A stretch of DNA of 64,000 nt, from NCBI GenBank assembly GCA_031280685.1, contig JAITGM010000022.1:1-64000 (forward strand). The letters run 5' to 3'. Under the pieces are notes generated by a model that saw only the letters and a program-made list of their open reading frames with translations, did not search any database and had not been told where the DNA came from. Each line of letters opens with the position of its first letter. The stretch's first letter is position 1. This document shows positions 45,669 through 54,382 of the stretch, in pieces. Both the position numbers and the translations under genes were made by a program. Source of the stretch: Christensenellaceae bacterium (lineage in GTDB: Bacteria; Bacillota; Clostridia; Christensenellales; UBA1750).

Positions 45669-46238
45669 CTAAATATACAAATCCAAAATGTCTTGCGCAG
45701 CCTGCCGCTTGGGGATGCGCTGATCCATGGCCTGTTTTTCGATGAAATGGTGGGCCTGCGGCTCGGTCAGGCCGCGCTGCTCGATCAGCAGCCATTTCGC
45801 GCGGTTTACCAGGCGCTGTTCGTCTAAGCGCTCGTACAACCTGCGGTTTTCTTCCCGCAGGGCGGCGATCTTGACGTGCGCGGCCAGCGCAAGGCGCACC
45901 GCCTGCAAAAAGTTTTGCCCGTTGATCGGCTTGCCCAGGGTCAGCACCCCGGAATCGCCCATCGAGGCGGCCGCGCCGTCAAGCTCTTCCTGACGAACGA
46001 GCAAGAGCGAGGCAAGACCCAGAGTAGAAGCCGCAAAAAGGGCGAGCTCCGGGCCGTTTTCTCCGTTTAAAGGAGCGTTGACCACCACGATGGAAAAGGG
46101 CCTGTTCGTGAGCAGCCGCCTGGCCTCGCTGCCGGAGGCCGCGGTTTCGATGGAGGGAAGGCGAATCTCTTCCAGCAGCGAGCGAAGGGCTAGGCGCCCC
46201 TTTTCGCTGGAGGAAATCAGCAAAGCGCCGCCGGTCAA
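45669..46238 (-). CDS. ANTAR-domain antitermination regulator
   Basis: RNA-binding regulator of 189 residues. An N-terminal receiver-like domain (about 1-120) keeps the Lys of [12 protein letters not shown], but the phospho-acceptor position reads [12 protein letters not shown], with Asn in place of Asp, so it is a pseudo-receiver. A short coiled coil ([15 protein letters not shown]) leads into a C-terminal ANTAR domain with [30 protein letters not shown], which binds paired hairpins in mRNA leaders to prevent termination. It lies 33 bases after a GS-like gene in the glutamate operon. The likely target is the glnN leader and perhaps its own operon (inference). Confidence 0.9.
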   Translation of the reverse strand: MTGGALLISSSEKGRLALRSLLEEIRLPSIETAASGSEARRLLTNRPFSIVVVNAPLNGENGPELALFAASTLGLASLLLVRQEELDGAAASMGDSGVLTLGKPINGQNFLQAVRLALAAHVKIAALREENRRLYERLDEQRLVNRAKWLLIEQRGLTEPQAHHFIEKQAMDQRIPKRQAAQDILDLYI

Positions 46239-46271
46239 AGTTGCACCCCCTTTCCGGTTCAGCGGGGAGGA

Positions 46272-47546
46272 TCAAATCACGGGGAAGTCGTTTTCGATCT
46301 CGAAGCTCTCGGCGTCGCCCGAGCGGAACATCCTCTCGTACTCGCTGAGCTTGTGCGAAAGGAAGGGCCCCGCAAAGCGCTGGGGCAGGGCTTTTTTAAC
46401 CAGATCCGAGCGCCGCGCCAGGCTCACCGCCTCTTCCAGACTGGCCGGCAGGCTGCCCAGCACCTCGCCCTCAGGCTCAAGCGCAAGCCGCCTTTCGATG
46501 CCCTCGGCCCCAGCCTCGAGCAGCAGCGCAAAGCCGATGTAGGGGTTCATGGCAGGGTCTGGCGAGCGAAGCTCGATGTGGGCGCTCCCGCCGCCCGCCT
46601 GCGGCACGCGCAAGAGCTGCGCCAGGTTCTGGTTCGACCAGGCGATCTCGCCCGGGGCATCAAATCGCCCGAGGCGCGAATACGAACCCGGCAGTGGGTT
46701 TAAGAAGGCGCTGATCTCGGCCACGCGCGAGAGAATGCCCTGCATGAAGGCCTGGGCGACCTCGGTCAGGCCATTTTCGCCCTTGATGACGTTCTCGCCG
46801 TCCTTTTCCAGGGCGATGGAAACGTGCAGGCCGCTGCCACTCTGCTCCTTGAGCGGCTTGGGGAGGAGCGACGCGTAAAGCCCAAAGCTTGAAGCCACGG
46901 TTTTGGCCACGTTCGTGAAGGCGACGTAAGCGTCCGCCATCTTGATCGGGCTTCTGCGGTGCAGGTCGATCTCGTTTTGCCCGGGGCCGGACTCGTGCAG
47001 CGAGGAGGAAGGCCTAATGCCCATCTGCTCAAGATTCAGGCAGATCTCACGGCGGACGTTTTCGCCCTTATCGAGCGGAGCGAAGTCCAGATAGCCGGCC
47101 TGGTCGTGCGGCGCGAGGATGGGCTGGCCCTGATCGCCCAAATTGAAGAGGTAAAACTCGCACTCCAGGGCGATCTTTGCCGTGTAGCCAAGCGCGAAAA
47201 GGCGCTTTACGCTGCTCTTGAGGATGCGCCTGCCGTCGAGTTCGAAGGGCTCGCCGCTGGAATAGAGGATGTCGCAATACACCCTGGCGACCCTGCCGCC
47301 CTGCTGCGGGCGCCAGGGAAGCAGCGCCATGGTTGAAAGATCCGGCATCAAGATGAGGTCGGATCCCTTGGTATCGACAAAGCCAAAGATGCCCGAGGCA
47401 TCGAAGCTCTTGCCGAAGGCCGCCACGTTCTCGAACTCGTCTGCCATGATGGAGATGCTCTTGAGCCTGCCGAACAGATCACAGAAAGCCAGTCGGATGA
47501 ACTTCACGTCGTTTTCGCCCAAAAATGCGCCGGTGTCTTCGGTCAT
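46272..47546 (-). CDS. Glutamine synthetase family protein with altered active site
   Basis: Protein of 424 residues with the GS-I fold: FDASGIFGF (equivalent of the DGSS loop), ESGPGQNEIDLH (metal glutamates), QSGSGLHVSIAL (metal His), and ELRSPDPAMNPYIGF. Compared from memory with Salmonella and Bacillus GlnA, several catalytic positions differ: the flap GYEAP reads RFDAP (Glu to Asp), SAQNRS reads SNQNLA (Arg to Leu) and TRVEVR reads AHIELR (Arg to His). It may be a gamma-glutamyl ligase, a weak GS or a regulatory paralogue; glnN nearby could supply real GS activity. It lies between GXGXG and ANTAR genes behind a leader hairpin. Confidence 0.85.
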   Translation of the reverse strand: MTEDTGAFLGENDVKFIRLAFCDLFGRLKSISIMADEFENVAAFGKSFDASGIFGFVDTKGSDLILMPDLSTMALLPWRPQQGGRVARVYCDILYSSGEPFELDGRRILKSSVKRLFALGYTAKIALECEFYLFNLGDQGQPILAPHDQAGYLDFAPLDKGENVRREICLNLEQMGIRPSSSLHESGPGQNEIDLHRRSPIKMADAYVAFTNVAKTVASSFGLYASLLPKPLKEQSGSGLHVSIALEKDGENVIKGENGLTEVAQAFMQGILSRVAEISAFLNPLPGSYSRLGRFDAPGEIAWSNQNLAQLLRVPQAGGGSAHIELRSPDPAMNPYIGFALLLEAGAEGIERRLALEPEGEVLGSLPASLEEAVSLARRSDLVKKALPQRFAGPFLSHKLSEYERMFRSGDAESFEIENDFPVI

Positions 47547-47570
47547 GGCCTATTCCTCCTTCATGGCTCG

Positions 47571-47613
47571 TAAAATAGAAGGCCCCGCGGCGCCTTTGGC
47601 GGAGGAGCGGGGC
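47571..47613 (-). terminator. Hairpin in the leader of the GS-like gene
   Basis: On minus, GCCCCGC and GCGGGGC pair around an inner GCC/GGC stem, followed by CTTCTATTTTA. It lies about 40 bases before the GS-like ATG inside the operon. It is weak as a terminator and may be an attenuation point or an antitermination target. Confidence 0.5.
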
Positions 47614-47719
47614 GATGAGCGCTGTGCTTTGGGCCAAGGCCCAGTCTATTTTAAAAGATGCGGCGAAAAGTTGCAAGCGGCTTTTGCGGCCGGGCCGTAA
47701 AAAGCTGCTTTTTGAAGGC

Positions 47720-48436
47720 CTAATAAACGGTATAGAGCCGCTTATAGGGGTTTTTGGAGTTCGGGCTGAGCAGGGTGAACTCCCCTTGCAAAATCGCGCC
47801 CGCATCGCCGCCGAAGGCAGCGCAAAAGGCCTCGACATCGCCGCGAATCAGCTCCAGGTCGGCCCTTTCGGCGGATCTAGCCTCGACCTGGCTGGGCAGC
47901 ACCGCGCTGCCCAGGCCGCCGCGCACATAGATGCGGCCGCCGTGCATCCCCGTGGCGCAAAAATCGCCCACCGGGGTTGCACCGGCGAGGTTCAGCACCA
48001 CGATGCGCCCGCCCGCCTGGTACTCGCCCAGGAAGGAGCCTGCCCTGCCGCCCATGACGATGACGGGCACCTTCTCTCTATATTCCTTCATGTGGATGCC
48101 GCAGCGGTAACCCACGTTGCCCTTGATCAGAATGCGCCCGCCGCGCATCGCGTAGCCCACGGCATCGCCGCAAGAGCCGTTGACCACGATCTCGCCATCG
48201 TTCATCGTGTCGCCCACGGCATCCTGCGCGTTGCCGCCCACGAGGATGCGCGCGCCGTTCATGTAGGCGCCCAGCGCGTTGCCGGGCACGCCCTGCAGCC
48301 TGAGCGTCTTGCCCGAAAGCCCGGCGCCGATGTAGCGCTGCCCCGTGACCCCGGTCACGGTCAGCTCCGCCGCGGAAGCCGCCTTAATCTCTTCGTTTAA
48401 GGCCCTGAAGACCTTGCCGCTTGCCTGAATCGTCAT
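47720..48436 (-). CDS. Glutamate synthase domain 3 (GXGXG) protein
   Basis: Protein of 238 residues that forms the right-handed beta-helix of glutamate synthase as a separate chain. Repeated G-X-X-G-X-X-X-G turns are visible (NALGAYMNGARILVGGNAQDAVGDTM, SCGDAVGYAMRGGRILIKGNVG, GEYQAGGRIVVLNL). In archaeal and clostridial organisms glutamate synthase is split into this domain, a class II amidotransferase and an FMN domain, all present in this operon. It overlaps the FAD oxidoreductase gene by four bases (ATGA). Confidence 0.92.
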   Translation of the reverse strand: MTIQASGKVFRALNEEIKAASAAELTVTGVTGQRYIGAGLSGKTLRLQGVPGNALGAYMNGARILVGGNAQDAVGDTMNDGEIVVNGSCGDAVGYAMRGGRILIKGNVGYRCGIHMKEYREKVPVIVMGGRAGSFLGEYQAGGRIVVLNLAGATPVGDFCATGMHGGRIYVRGGLGSAVLPSQVEARSAERADLELIRGDVEAFCAAFGGDAGAILQGEFTLLSPNSKNPYKRLYTVY

Positions 48437-49671
48437 GCTTTGTTCCCTCCAGCCAGCATTTTCGCCCTCTCGGCCTTGGAAAAGGCCATGAGCTGGGGCT
48501 TTTGCGCGATGAGCCCAAAGTCGATGGTGCTCAAGGGCGTCTGGTCGCGAATCAAGGACGTGTAGATGCCCGCGCGGCGCACATCGCCCAGCAAAAGGTA
48601 GCCCACGAGCCTGTCATCCTTGATAAAGAGCTTCTTAACGCCGCCCTCGTTGGGCAAAATAAGGCATTCGCCCTGGTAGCTGCCCGCCGTGATGAGATGC
48701 AGGCCGAAAAAGCCGCCGGCGTTCATGGGGAAGGCGTTTTCGAAGTTTGAAGCCAGGCCCGCCATGTTCTGCCCGGCGGTATAGCCCTGGGTGTAGGCAT
48801 TGGGCAGCACCGCCAGGACTTTTTCGCTGCCGCCGTCACTGACATCGTGGCTCAGGGTCAAATCGCCTGCCGCGTAGACGCCGGGCAGGCTGGTCTGCAT
48901 GTGGGAATCGACCTTCACGCCGCGCGCGATCTCGGCGCCCGCAGCCTGAAGCAACGCCGTGTTCGGCCGCACGCCGACCGCCAGCACCAGCACGTCGAAT
49001 TCGACGGTCTCGCCGCTCTTGAGTTTTGCACTGTTGCCCGTGAAGCGCTCGACCGAATCGCCTAAGTAAAAACGGCAGTTGTTTTCTTCCATTTTGGCCT
49101 GCACGATGGCCGCGCAGTCCTCATCGAGCACGGCGGGCAACACCCGCGGCATCATCTCGACGATGGAAACCGAGGCCACGCGCTCGGCGATGCCCTCGGC
49201 GCACTTGGTGCCGATGAGCCCCGCGCCGATGATGAGCACGCGGCTTTTTTCGTTGATCAGGCTCTCGAGCCGCAGGGCATCGTCAAGGTTTAGAAAGCCG
49301 GCCTTTTTTTCGACGCTCTCTAGCCCCTCCATCGGCGGCACGAAGGGCACCGAACCCGTCGCCACAAGAAGCTTATCGTAGGGGATTTCCTCGCCGGCCG
49401 CAGTGCGAACCGTCTTTTGGGCCGCGTCGATAGATAAAACCTCGGTGTTCAGGCGCAGTTCCGCCCCATGGTCGGCAAAGAAGCTCTCGGGCCTGTAGGA
49501 GATGTGCTCTAGGTCCGTCTTGCCTTCTAAATAGTACGAGATCAGCGGCCTGCCGTAGGGCCTGTGCCCTTCTTTTGAAAGCAGGGTGATCTGCCCTTCC
49601 GCATCCTGGGAGCGGATGCCCTCCACGCAGGCAATGCCCGCGTGCGAGGCCCCGATGATGAGATACTTCAC
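48433..49671 (-). CDS. FAD-dependent NAD(P)H oxidoreductase
   Basis: Flavoprotein of 412 residues resembling rubredoxin/nitrite reductase NADH-binding subunits. FAD-binding GASHAGIACVEG sits at the N-terminus, the NAD(P)-binding GAGLIGTKCAEG near residue 150, and the FAD-closing motif is VYAAGDLTLSHD. Placed between the polyferredoxin and the GXGXG domain with four-base overlaps on both sides, it most likely feeds electrons from NAD(P)H through the ferredoxin to glutamate synthase, taking the part of the GltD small subunit. Confidence 0.88.
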   Translation of the reverse strand: MKYLIIGASHAGIACVEGIRSQDAEGQITLLSKEGHRPYGRPLISYYLEGKTDLEHISYRPESFFADHGAELRLNTEVLSIDAAQKTVRTAAGEEIPYDKLLVATGSVPFVPPMEGLESVEKKAGFLNLDDALRLESLINEKSRVLIIGAGLIGTKCAEGIAERVASVSIVEMMPRVLPAVLDEDCAAIVQAKMEENNCRFYLGDSVERFTGNSAKLKSGETVEFDVLVLAVGVRPNTALLQAAGAEIARGVKVDSHMQTSLPGVYAAGDLTLSHDVSDGGSEKVLAVLPNAYTQGYTAGQNMAGLASNFENAFPMNAGGFFGLHLITAGSYQGECLILPNEGGVKKLFIKDDRLVGYLLLGDVRRAGIYTSLIRDQTPLSTIDFGLIAQKPQLMAFSKAERAKMLAGGNKA

Positions 49672-50114
49672 GCAAACGCCTCCCTGTCTTCAAAGATGAT
49701 GGCGCGGTTTGGGCAGCCTTCCACGCAGGCCGGGATGCCCTGATGGTTTTGCATGCACAGGTCGCATTTTTGCACCGCAGTGCCATCCGAGGGCATCACG
49801 GCGCCGAAGGGGCAGGCCATGATGCAGGAATAGCAGCCCACGCACTTTTCCTGATCGATGGTCACCTGGCCGTTTTCGAACTTGAGCGCCCCCGAAATGC
49901 AGGCCTTTTGGCAGAAGGGATCGTCACAATGGCGGCAGGAAACCGCAAAGGAGATGCCGCCACCCTCCTCGATGCGGATGCGGGGATTGATCTCGCGATC
50001 CTTGAGCGCCTTGGCCATATCGTCCCTGCCGGACGTGGCGTTGGCAAAGGCGCAGTTGTACTCGCATAAACGGCAGCCCAGGCACCACTTTTCATCCACA
50101 TAGATGCGTTTCAT
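49668..50114 (-). CDS. 4Fe-4S polyferredoxin (HycB-like)
   Basis: Electron carrier of 148 residues. Cysteine sets WCLGCRLCEYNC, CRHCDDPFCQKAC, CVGCYSCIMACPFG and KCDLC are arranged as in HycB/DmsB-type multi-cluster proteins, giving room for three or four [4Fe-4S] clusters. There is no signal peptide, so it acts in the cytosol. I cut 17 codons from the track's ORF to the ATG at 50114, which follows GAGGGGG. It overlaps the FAD oxidoreductase start by four bases and likely links it to the FMN domain of glutamate synthase. Confidence 0.9.
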   Translation of the reverse strand: MKRIYVDEKWCLGCRLCEYNCAFANATSGRDDMAKALKDREINPRIRIEEGGGISFAVSCRHCDDPFCQKACISGALKFENGQVTIDQEKCVGCYSCIMACPFGAVMPSDGTAVQKCDLCMQNHQGIPACVEGCPNRAIIFEDREAFA

Positions 50115-50118
50115 CGCT

Positions 50119-51393
50119 TTACCCCCTCTTGATGTAGGCAGACCGCTCGGGCCCGACGGAAACATACTCGATCGGCACGCCGATCTTCTCTTCCACGAAG
50201 GCGATATAGTCGCGCGCAGCCCGGGGAAGCTCCTCCTCGCTGCGGCAGGCGGAAATGTCTTCCTTCCAGCCGGGCAGGGTTCGCAAAATCGGCTTGGCGC
50301 GGGTCAATTTGGCGCCGTAGGGGAAATCCGTGACGCGTTCGCCGTCGATCTCATAGGCCACGCAGACCCGAATCTCGTCCATGAACGAGAGCACGTCGAG
50401 CAGGGTCAGCGCGATGGAATCCGCGCCCTGCACCCTGGCGCCATAGGCCGTGGCCACCGCGTCAAAGGCGCCCACGCGCCTTGGCCTGCCCGTGGCCGCG
50501 CCATATTCGTGCCCGGCCTCGCGCAGGGCATGCGCCTCTTCGCCGAAGAACTCGGCCACGAAGGGGCCTTCGCCCACGCAGCTTGAATAGGCCTTGGCCA
50601 CGCCCAGCGTTTTCTCTACGCGCAGGTTGGGCGCGCCCGCCCCGATTGGCGCGTAGGCGGCCAGGGTCTGCGAAGACGTGGTGTAGGGGTAGATGCCAAA
50701 ATCGATGTCGCGCAGGGTGCCTAGCTGGGCCTCAAAAAGGATCTCCTTGCCCTGGCTTGCTGCGTCGGTCAGGAAGCGGCCCGCGTCGATGACGTGCTTT
50801 TGAAGGGGCAGGGCGTAGGTTTTGAGCCAATCCAGGGTTTCGTCAAGGGAGATCCCCTCCGCGCCATACACGCCGGACACGCTGAGGTTCTTCCACTCGA
50901 TCAAGCCCTTCATGGTCTTTACAAGGGCATCCCAATCGCCCAAGTCGCCGAAGCGAATGGCCTTTTTCATGTATTTATCACCATAGACGTAGGCGATGCC
51001 ACGCCTGGTGGAGCCGAACTTGGCGTCGCCCAGACGGTCTTCCTCCAAGCCGTCCATCAGGACGTGATAGGGCAGGCAGATCACCGCGCGGTCGCTGATT
51101 TTTAGGTTGTTTTCGTCGATGGTCACGCCCTTTTCGCGCAGGGACGCGATTTCGCCGGCGAGGTGCCGGGCATCCACCACCATGCCGGTGCCAAGCAGGT
51201 TGACGCAGGCTGGGTTGAAGATGCCGCAAGGGATGAGGTTCAGGGCGAACTTGCCCAGGGGGTTGACCACGGTATGGCCCGCGTTGTTGCCGCCCTGGTA
51301 GCGCACCACGATATCCGCCTGCTGGGCGTGCAGATCGACCATCCTGCCCTTGCCTTCATCGCCCCAGTTCACCCCGACGATTGCCTTCAGCAT
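50119..51393 (-). CDS. purA: Adenylosuccinate synthetase
   Basis: Enzyme of 424 residues that joins IMP and aspartate with GTP on the way to AMP. The P-loop NWGDEGKGRMVD, with the catalytic Asp, is at the N-terminus. QGGNNAGHTVV holds the catalytic His, and TGRPRRVGAFDAV is a family stretch near residue 300. It sits inside the glutamate synthase operon, 27 bases after the FMN domain gene and four before the ferredoxin gene, an unusual place that couples purine synthesis to nitrogen supply. Confidence 0.97.
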   Translation of the reverse strand: MLKAIVGVNWGDEGKGRMVDLHAQQADIVVRYQGGNNAGHTVVNPLGKFALNLIPCGIFNPACVNLLGTGMVVDARHLAGEIASLREKGVTIDENNLKISDRAVICLPYHVLMDGLEEDRLGDAKFGSTRRGIAYVYGDKYMKKAIRFGDLGDWDALVKTMKGLIEWKNLSVSGVYGAEGISLDETLDWLKTYALPLQKHVIDAGRFLTDAASQGKEILFEAQLGTLRDIDFGIYPYTTSSQTLAAYAPIGAGAPNLRVEKTLGVAKAYSSCVGEGPFVAEFFGEEAHALREAGHEYGAATGRPRRVGAFDAVATAYGARVQGADSIALTLLDVLSFMDEIRVCVAYEIDGERVTDFPYGAKLTRAKPILRTLPGWKEDISACRSEEELPRAARDYIAFVEEKIGVPIEYVSVGPERSAYIKRG

Positions 51394-51420
51394 GAATTTC
51401 TCCCCCCTTCAATTGAGTTG

Positions 51421-52929
51421 TTATTCGCCCGCGTGCTTAATGCCCAGGATCTCAAGCTCCTTTTCGCTCAGGCCCACGCCGCGGAGCATCAAGCGGTTGC
51501 CGCGCAGGGATTCGATTGCGTTGATGCCCATGCCGCCCATCATTTCCATGATCTCGTGCTCCCAGGCGTGGACGAGGTTGACCAGGCGCTGGTAGCCGAT
51601 ATCGGGATTCAGGCGGCGAACCAGATCGGCCCGCTGGGTGGCGATGCCCCAGTTGCACTTGCCCACCTGGCAGGCACGGCAGAGGTGGCAGCCAAGGGCG
51701 ATGAGCGCGGCCGAAGCGATATACACAGCGTCGGCCCCCAGGGCGATGGCTTTGATCACATCGGCGCTTGATCTGACCGAGCCGCCGATGACCAGGGAGA
51801 TATTGTTGCGAATGCCCTCGTCGCGCAGGCGCTTATCGACGGCGGCCAGCGCAAGCTCGATGGGGATGCCCACGTTATCGCGGATGCGGGTAGGCGCCGC
51901 GCCGGTCCCGCCGCGGAAGCCGTCGATGGCGATAATGTCGGCCCCACTCCTTGCGATGCCGGAGGCGATGGCCGCCACGTTATGCACCGCCGCGATCTTG
52001 ACGATGACCGGCTTTTCGTAGTTCGTGGCCTCTTTTAAGGAGTGCACGAGCTGGTGCAGATCCTCGATGGAATAAATATCGTGGTGCGGCGCCGGGGAAA
52101 TCGCGTCGGTTCCTTCCGGAATCATTCTGGTGCGCGAAACTTCGGCGTTGATCTTTTCGCCGGGGAGATGCCCGCCAATGCCGGGCTTTGCGCCCTGGCC
52201 CATCTTGATTTCGATGGCGGCTGCGGCGTTTAAATACTCGGGGTGCACGCCGAAGCGACCGGAGGCCACCTGCACGATGGTGTTTTTATCGTAGCGGTAA
52301 AAGTCCTGATGCAGGCCGCCTTCGCCGGTGTTATAGAAGGTGCCCAGGGCCTCCGCCGCCCGCGCCAGGGACTCGTGCGCGTTGTAGGAAATGGAGCCGT
52401 AGCTCATGGCCGAAAAGAGGATGGGCACATTGAGCTTGAGCTGCGGGGCCGTCTTGGTGATGATCTTGCCATTGGGGCCGCGCTTGATCTCAACGCTCTT
52501 CTTGCCAAGGAAGGTGACGCCCTCCATCGGCTCGCGCAGCGGGTCGATGGAGGGGTTGGTGACCTGGGAGGCGTTGATGAGGATCTTATCCCAATAGACG
52601 GGGAAATCCTCGGGGTTGCCCATGGAAGAAAGCAGCACGCCGCCGGTCGCTGCCTGGCGGTAGATCTCCTCAATCTTGTTTTGCTGCCAGTTGTGGTTCT
52701 TTTTAAAGGCGTTGGTGGTCGGCTCGATCTTCAGCGCGCGGGTAGGGCAGAGCGAAACGCAACGCTGGCAATTGACGCAGTTATCGTCCTGGCTGACCAT
52801 CATTTTCAGCTCCTGGTCGTAGTGGTGCACCTCGTTGGCGCACTGCTGCTGGCAGGCGCGGCAGCTTATGCAGCGATTTTGGTTGCGGGCGACCTCGTAG
52901 GCAGGGTAGATATAGTGAATGCCTGGCAT
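51421..52929 (-). CDS. Glutamate synthase FMN domain with N-terminal ferredoxin
   Basis: Protein of 502 residues. Two [4Fe-4S] cysteine sets come first (CISCRACQQQC and CVNCQRCVSLCP, within the first 70 residues). The glutamate synthase (beta/alpha)8 domain follows, with GEGGLHQDFY, FRGGTGAAPTRIRDN for FMN and CHLCRACQVGKCNWGIATQ for the Fe-S cluster near the active site. It makes glutamate from 2-oxoglutarate and ammonia delivered by the domain 1 protein. It is the second gene of the operon, three bases after that partner. Confidence 0.94.
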   Translation of the reverse strand: MPGIHYIYPAYEVARNQNRCISCRACQQQCANEVHHYDQELKMMVSQDDNCVNCQRCVSLCPTRALKIEPTTNAFKKNHNWQQNKIEEIYRQAATGGVLLSSMGNPEDFPVYWDKILINASQVTNPSIDPLREPMEGVTFLGKKSVEIKRGPNGKIITKTAPQLKLNVPILFSAMSYGSISYNAHESLARAAEALGTFYNTGEGGLHQDFYRYDKNTIVQVASGRFGVHPEYLNAAAAIEIKMGQGAKPGIGGHLPGEKINAEVSRTRMIPEGTDAISPAPHHDIYSIEDLHQLVHSLKEATNYEKPVIVKIAAVHNVAAIASGIARSGADIIAIDGFRGGTGAAPTRIRDNVGIPIELALAAVDKRLRDEGIRNNISLVIGGSVRSSADVIKAIALGADAVYIASAALIALGCHLCRACQVGKCNWGIATQRADLVRRLNPDIGYQRLVNLVHAWEHEIMEMMGGMGINAIESLRGNRLMLRGVGLSEKELEILGIKHAGE

Positions 52930-52932
52930 GAT

Positions 52933-54021
52933 CTAGTTCCCCCTTTGGCCTGTGGTGATGATGACCGGCTCGCCGCCCACCGGCGACCAGATTTTTACGT
53001 CCTCCTCAAGCACGCGGATGGCGCACTCCTCGCTAGAGATGTAGGTGCGGCTCTTTCCCTCGCCCACGACCATGGAACGGAGCTTGAGCCTGTCGTTCAG
53101 GGCCATCAGGCCGCCGCTGAAGCCGTAAAGGATCGAAAACGGCCCGGTGATGAGCAGGCTTGGGAACATCGAGCGCAAATAGGTCAGTTCCTCGCGCTCT
53201 TCCTTCTCCATCAGCTCGATTTTTTCCCAAAAGGGCGCCGCGATGACCTTTGAAGCCTCGGTGAGCGTCAATCCCTGCCGCCTAGTTAAGAAATCGAGGA
53301 TGTAGGTGATGACCTCGGTGTCTGTCAGCAAGGTGCAGGCATAGCCGAACATTTCGATAAAGCGGCGGTTGGCGTCGTAGGACGAAATCTCGCCGTTGTG
53401 AACGATGGTAGAATCGAGCAGGGCAAAGGGGTGCGCGCCGCCCCACCAGCCCGGGGTGTTGGTCGGGTAGCGGCCGTGCGCCGTCCAGACCAGGCCCTCG
53501 TATTCGTCGAGCCTGTAGAATTCGCCCACGTCTTCCGGGTAGCCCACCGCCTTGAACACGCCCATGTTCTTGCCCGATGAAAAGACGTAGGCGCCCTCGA
53601 TCGTGCCGTTGATGGCAAAGGTCGCCCGCACGACGAACTCCTTTTCATCAAGCTGGGAAACGGCGAGCTTATCGGGCCTGGGCTTTGCGAAATAGCGCCA
53701 AATCAGCGGCTCCGAAGTGATGTTCTTGTGCTTTTTGGTAGGGATGACGCCGCTTTCCTGCACCTCGAAATGATCGAGCAGAAACCTTTCGCCGCGAAGC
53801 CTGGCCGCCTCATCGTCAAAGATGAGGTGCAGGGCGTATTCGTCCCTGTGCTTTGGGTAGATGCCGTAGCCCGCAAAGCCGCCGCCCAGGCCGTTCGATC
53901 TGTCGTGCATCGTGGCGATGGAGCGGATCATCTCGCCTCCGCTGATGGGCCTGCCGTCGTGCGAAACGACGCCCGAAATGGCACAGCCCGCAGGGATGCG
54001 CTCTTGCCCCTCTCTGATCAT
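52933..54021 (-). CDS. Glutamate synthase domain 1, class II glutamine amidotransferase
   Basis: Protein of 362 residues that releases ammonia from glutamine. The nucleophile is Cys13 in the segment PAGCAISGVVSHDG; such short N-terminal extensions before the Cys are usual in the separate GltB1/GlxB proteins. Other family parts are GFAGYGIYP, WTAHGRYPTNTPGWWGGAHPF with the substrate-binding Arg, and HNGEISSYDANRRF. I cut the track's 459-residue ORF to ATG 54021, seven bases after AAGGAGG. It is the first gene of the ten-gene operon. Confidence 0.92.
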   Translation of the reverse strand: MIREGQERIPAGCAISGVVSHDGRPISGGEMIRSIATMHDRSNGLGGGFAGYGIYPKHRDEYALHLIFDDEAARLRGERFLLDHFEVQESGVIPTKKHKNITSEPLIWRYFAKPRPDKLAVSQLDEKEFVVRATFAINGTIEGAYVFSSGKNMGVFKAVGYPEDVGEFYRLDEYEGLVWTAHGRYPTNTPGWWGGAHPFALLDSTIVHNGEISSYDANRRFIEMFGYACTLLTDTEVITYILDFLTRRQGLTLTEASKVIAAPFWEKIELMEKEEREELTYLRSMFPSLLITGPFSILYGFSGGLMALNDRLKLRSMVVGEGKSRTYISSEECAIRVLEEDVKIWSPVGGEPVIITTGQRGN

Positions 54022-54247
54022 GGAACACCCTCCTTGAGTTGACTTGGGGGAAAGGGCCCGCGCCCTTGCCCGTACCGGGTTGTTTAAAGGAGACGCGGCC
54101 TCGTTTTTTCTTGATTCGGGAATCCGCCGCCGGCGAACTGCCCCGAGAAAGGGGCTTGCCTTGCATTTTGGGCTGTTTGGCCATAAAAAGCGTTTCCGGG
54201 AAGGAAAGAAGGCCGAAAGCCGGAATTCGCGACTGAAACCCAAAAGT
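54022..54247 (-). promoter_or_regulatory. Long leader of the glutamate synthase operon
   Basis: About 220 bases of untranslated leader. On minus, TTCCGG and CCGGAA bracket a 20-base loop ahead of ACGCTTTTTATGG (about 54183-54225), a weak terminator-like element, and CCCG-GTA-CGGG lies near the gene. A leader this long fits regulated elongation, but I cannot point to a clear paired hexaloop. Confidence 0.4.
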
Positions 54248-54276
54248 AGTTTAGGGGCAATCGCGGAACTTGTCAA
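54248..54276 (-). promoter_or_regulatory. Promoter of the glutamate synthase operon
   Basis: On minus, TTGACA (54271-54276), a 17-bp spacer and TAAACT (54248-54253). Confidence 0.7.
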
Positions 54277-54308
54277 TGTGTGAGGAAGCGGCTCTCTGTT
54301 ATCTTTCT

Positions 54309-54348
54309 GCAAATCTGCAGGATGGCACCGATCATCCTGCAGATTTGC
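54309..54348. promoter_or_regulatory. 16-bp inverted repeat between divergent nitrogen promoters
   Basis: GCAAATCTGCAGGATG and its exact complement flank an eight-base loop, midway between the promoters of the glutamate synthase operon and glnN. On plus it is followed by GTTGTTATTT. It may be an operator or an insulating terminator. Confidence 0.6.
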
Positions 54349-54382
54349 GTTGTTATTTCCATATTAACCGCCAAACTGGGGG

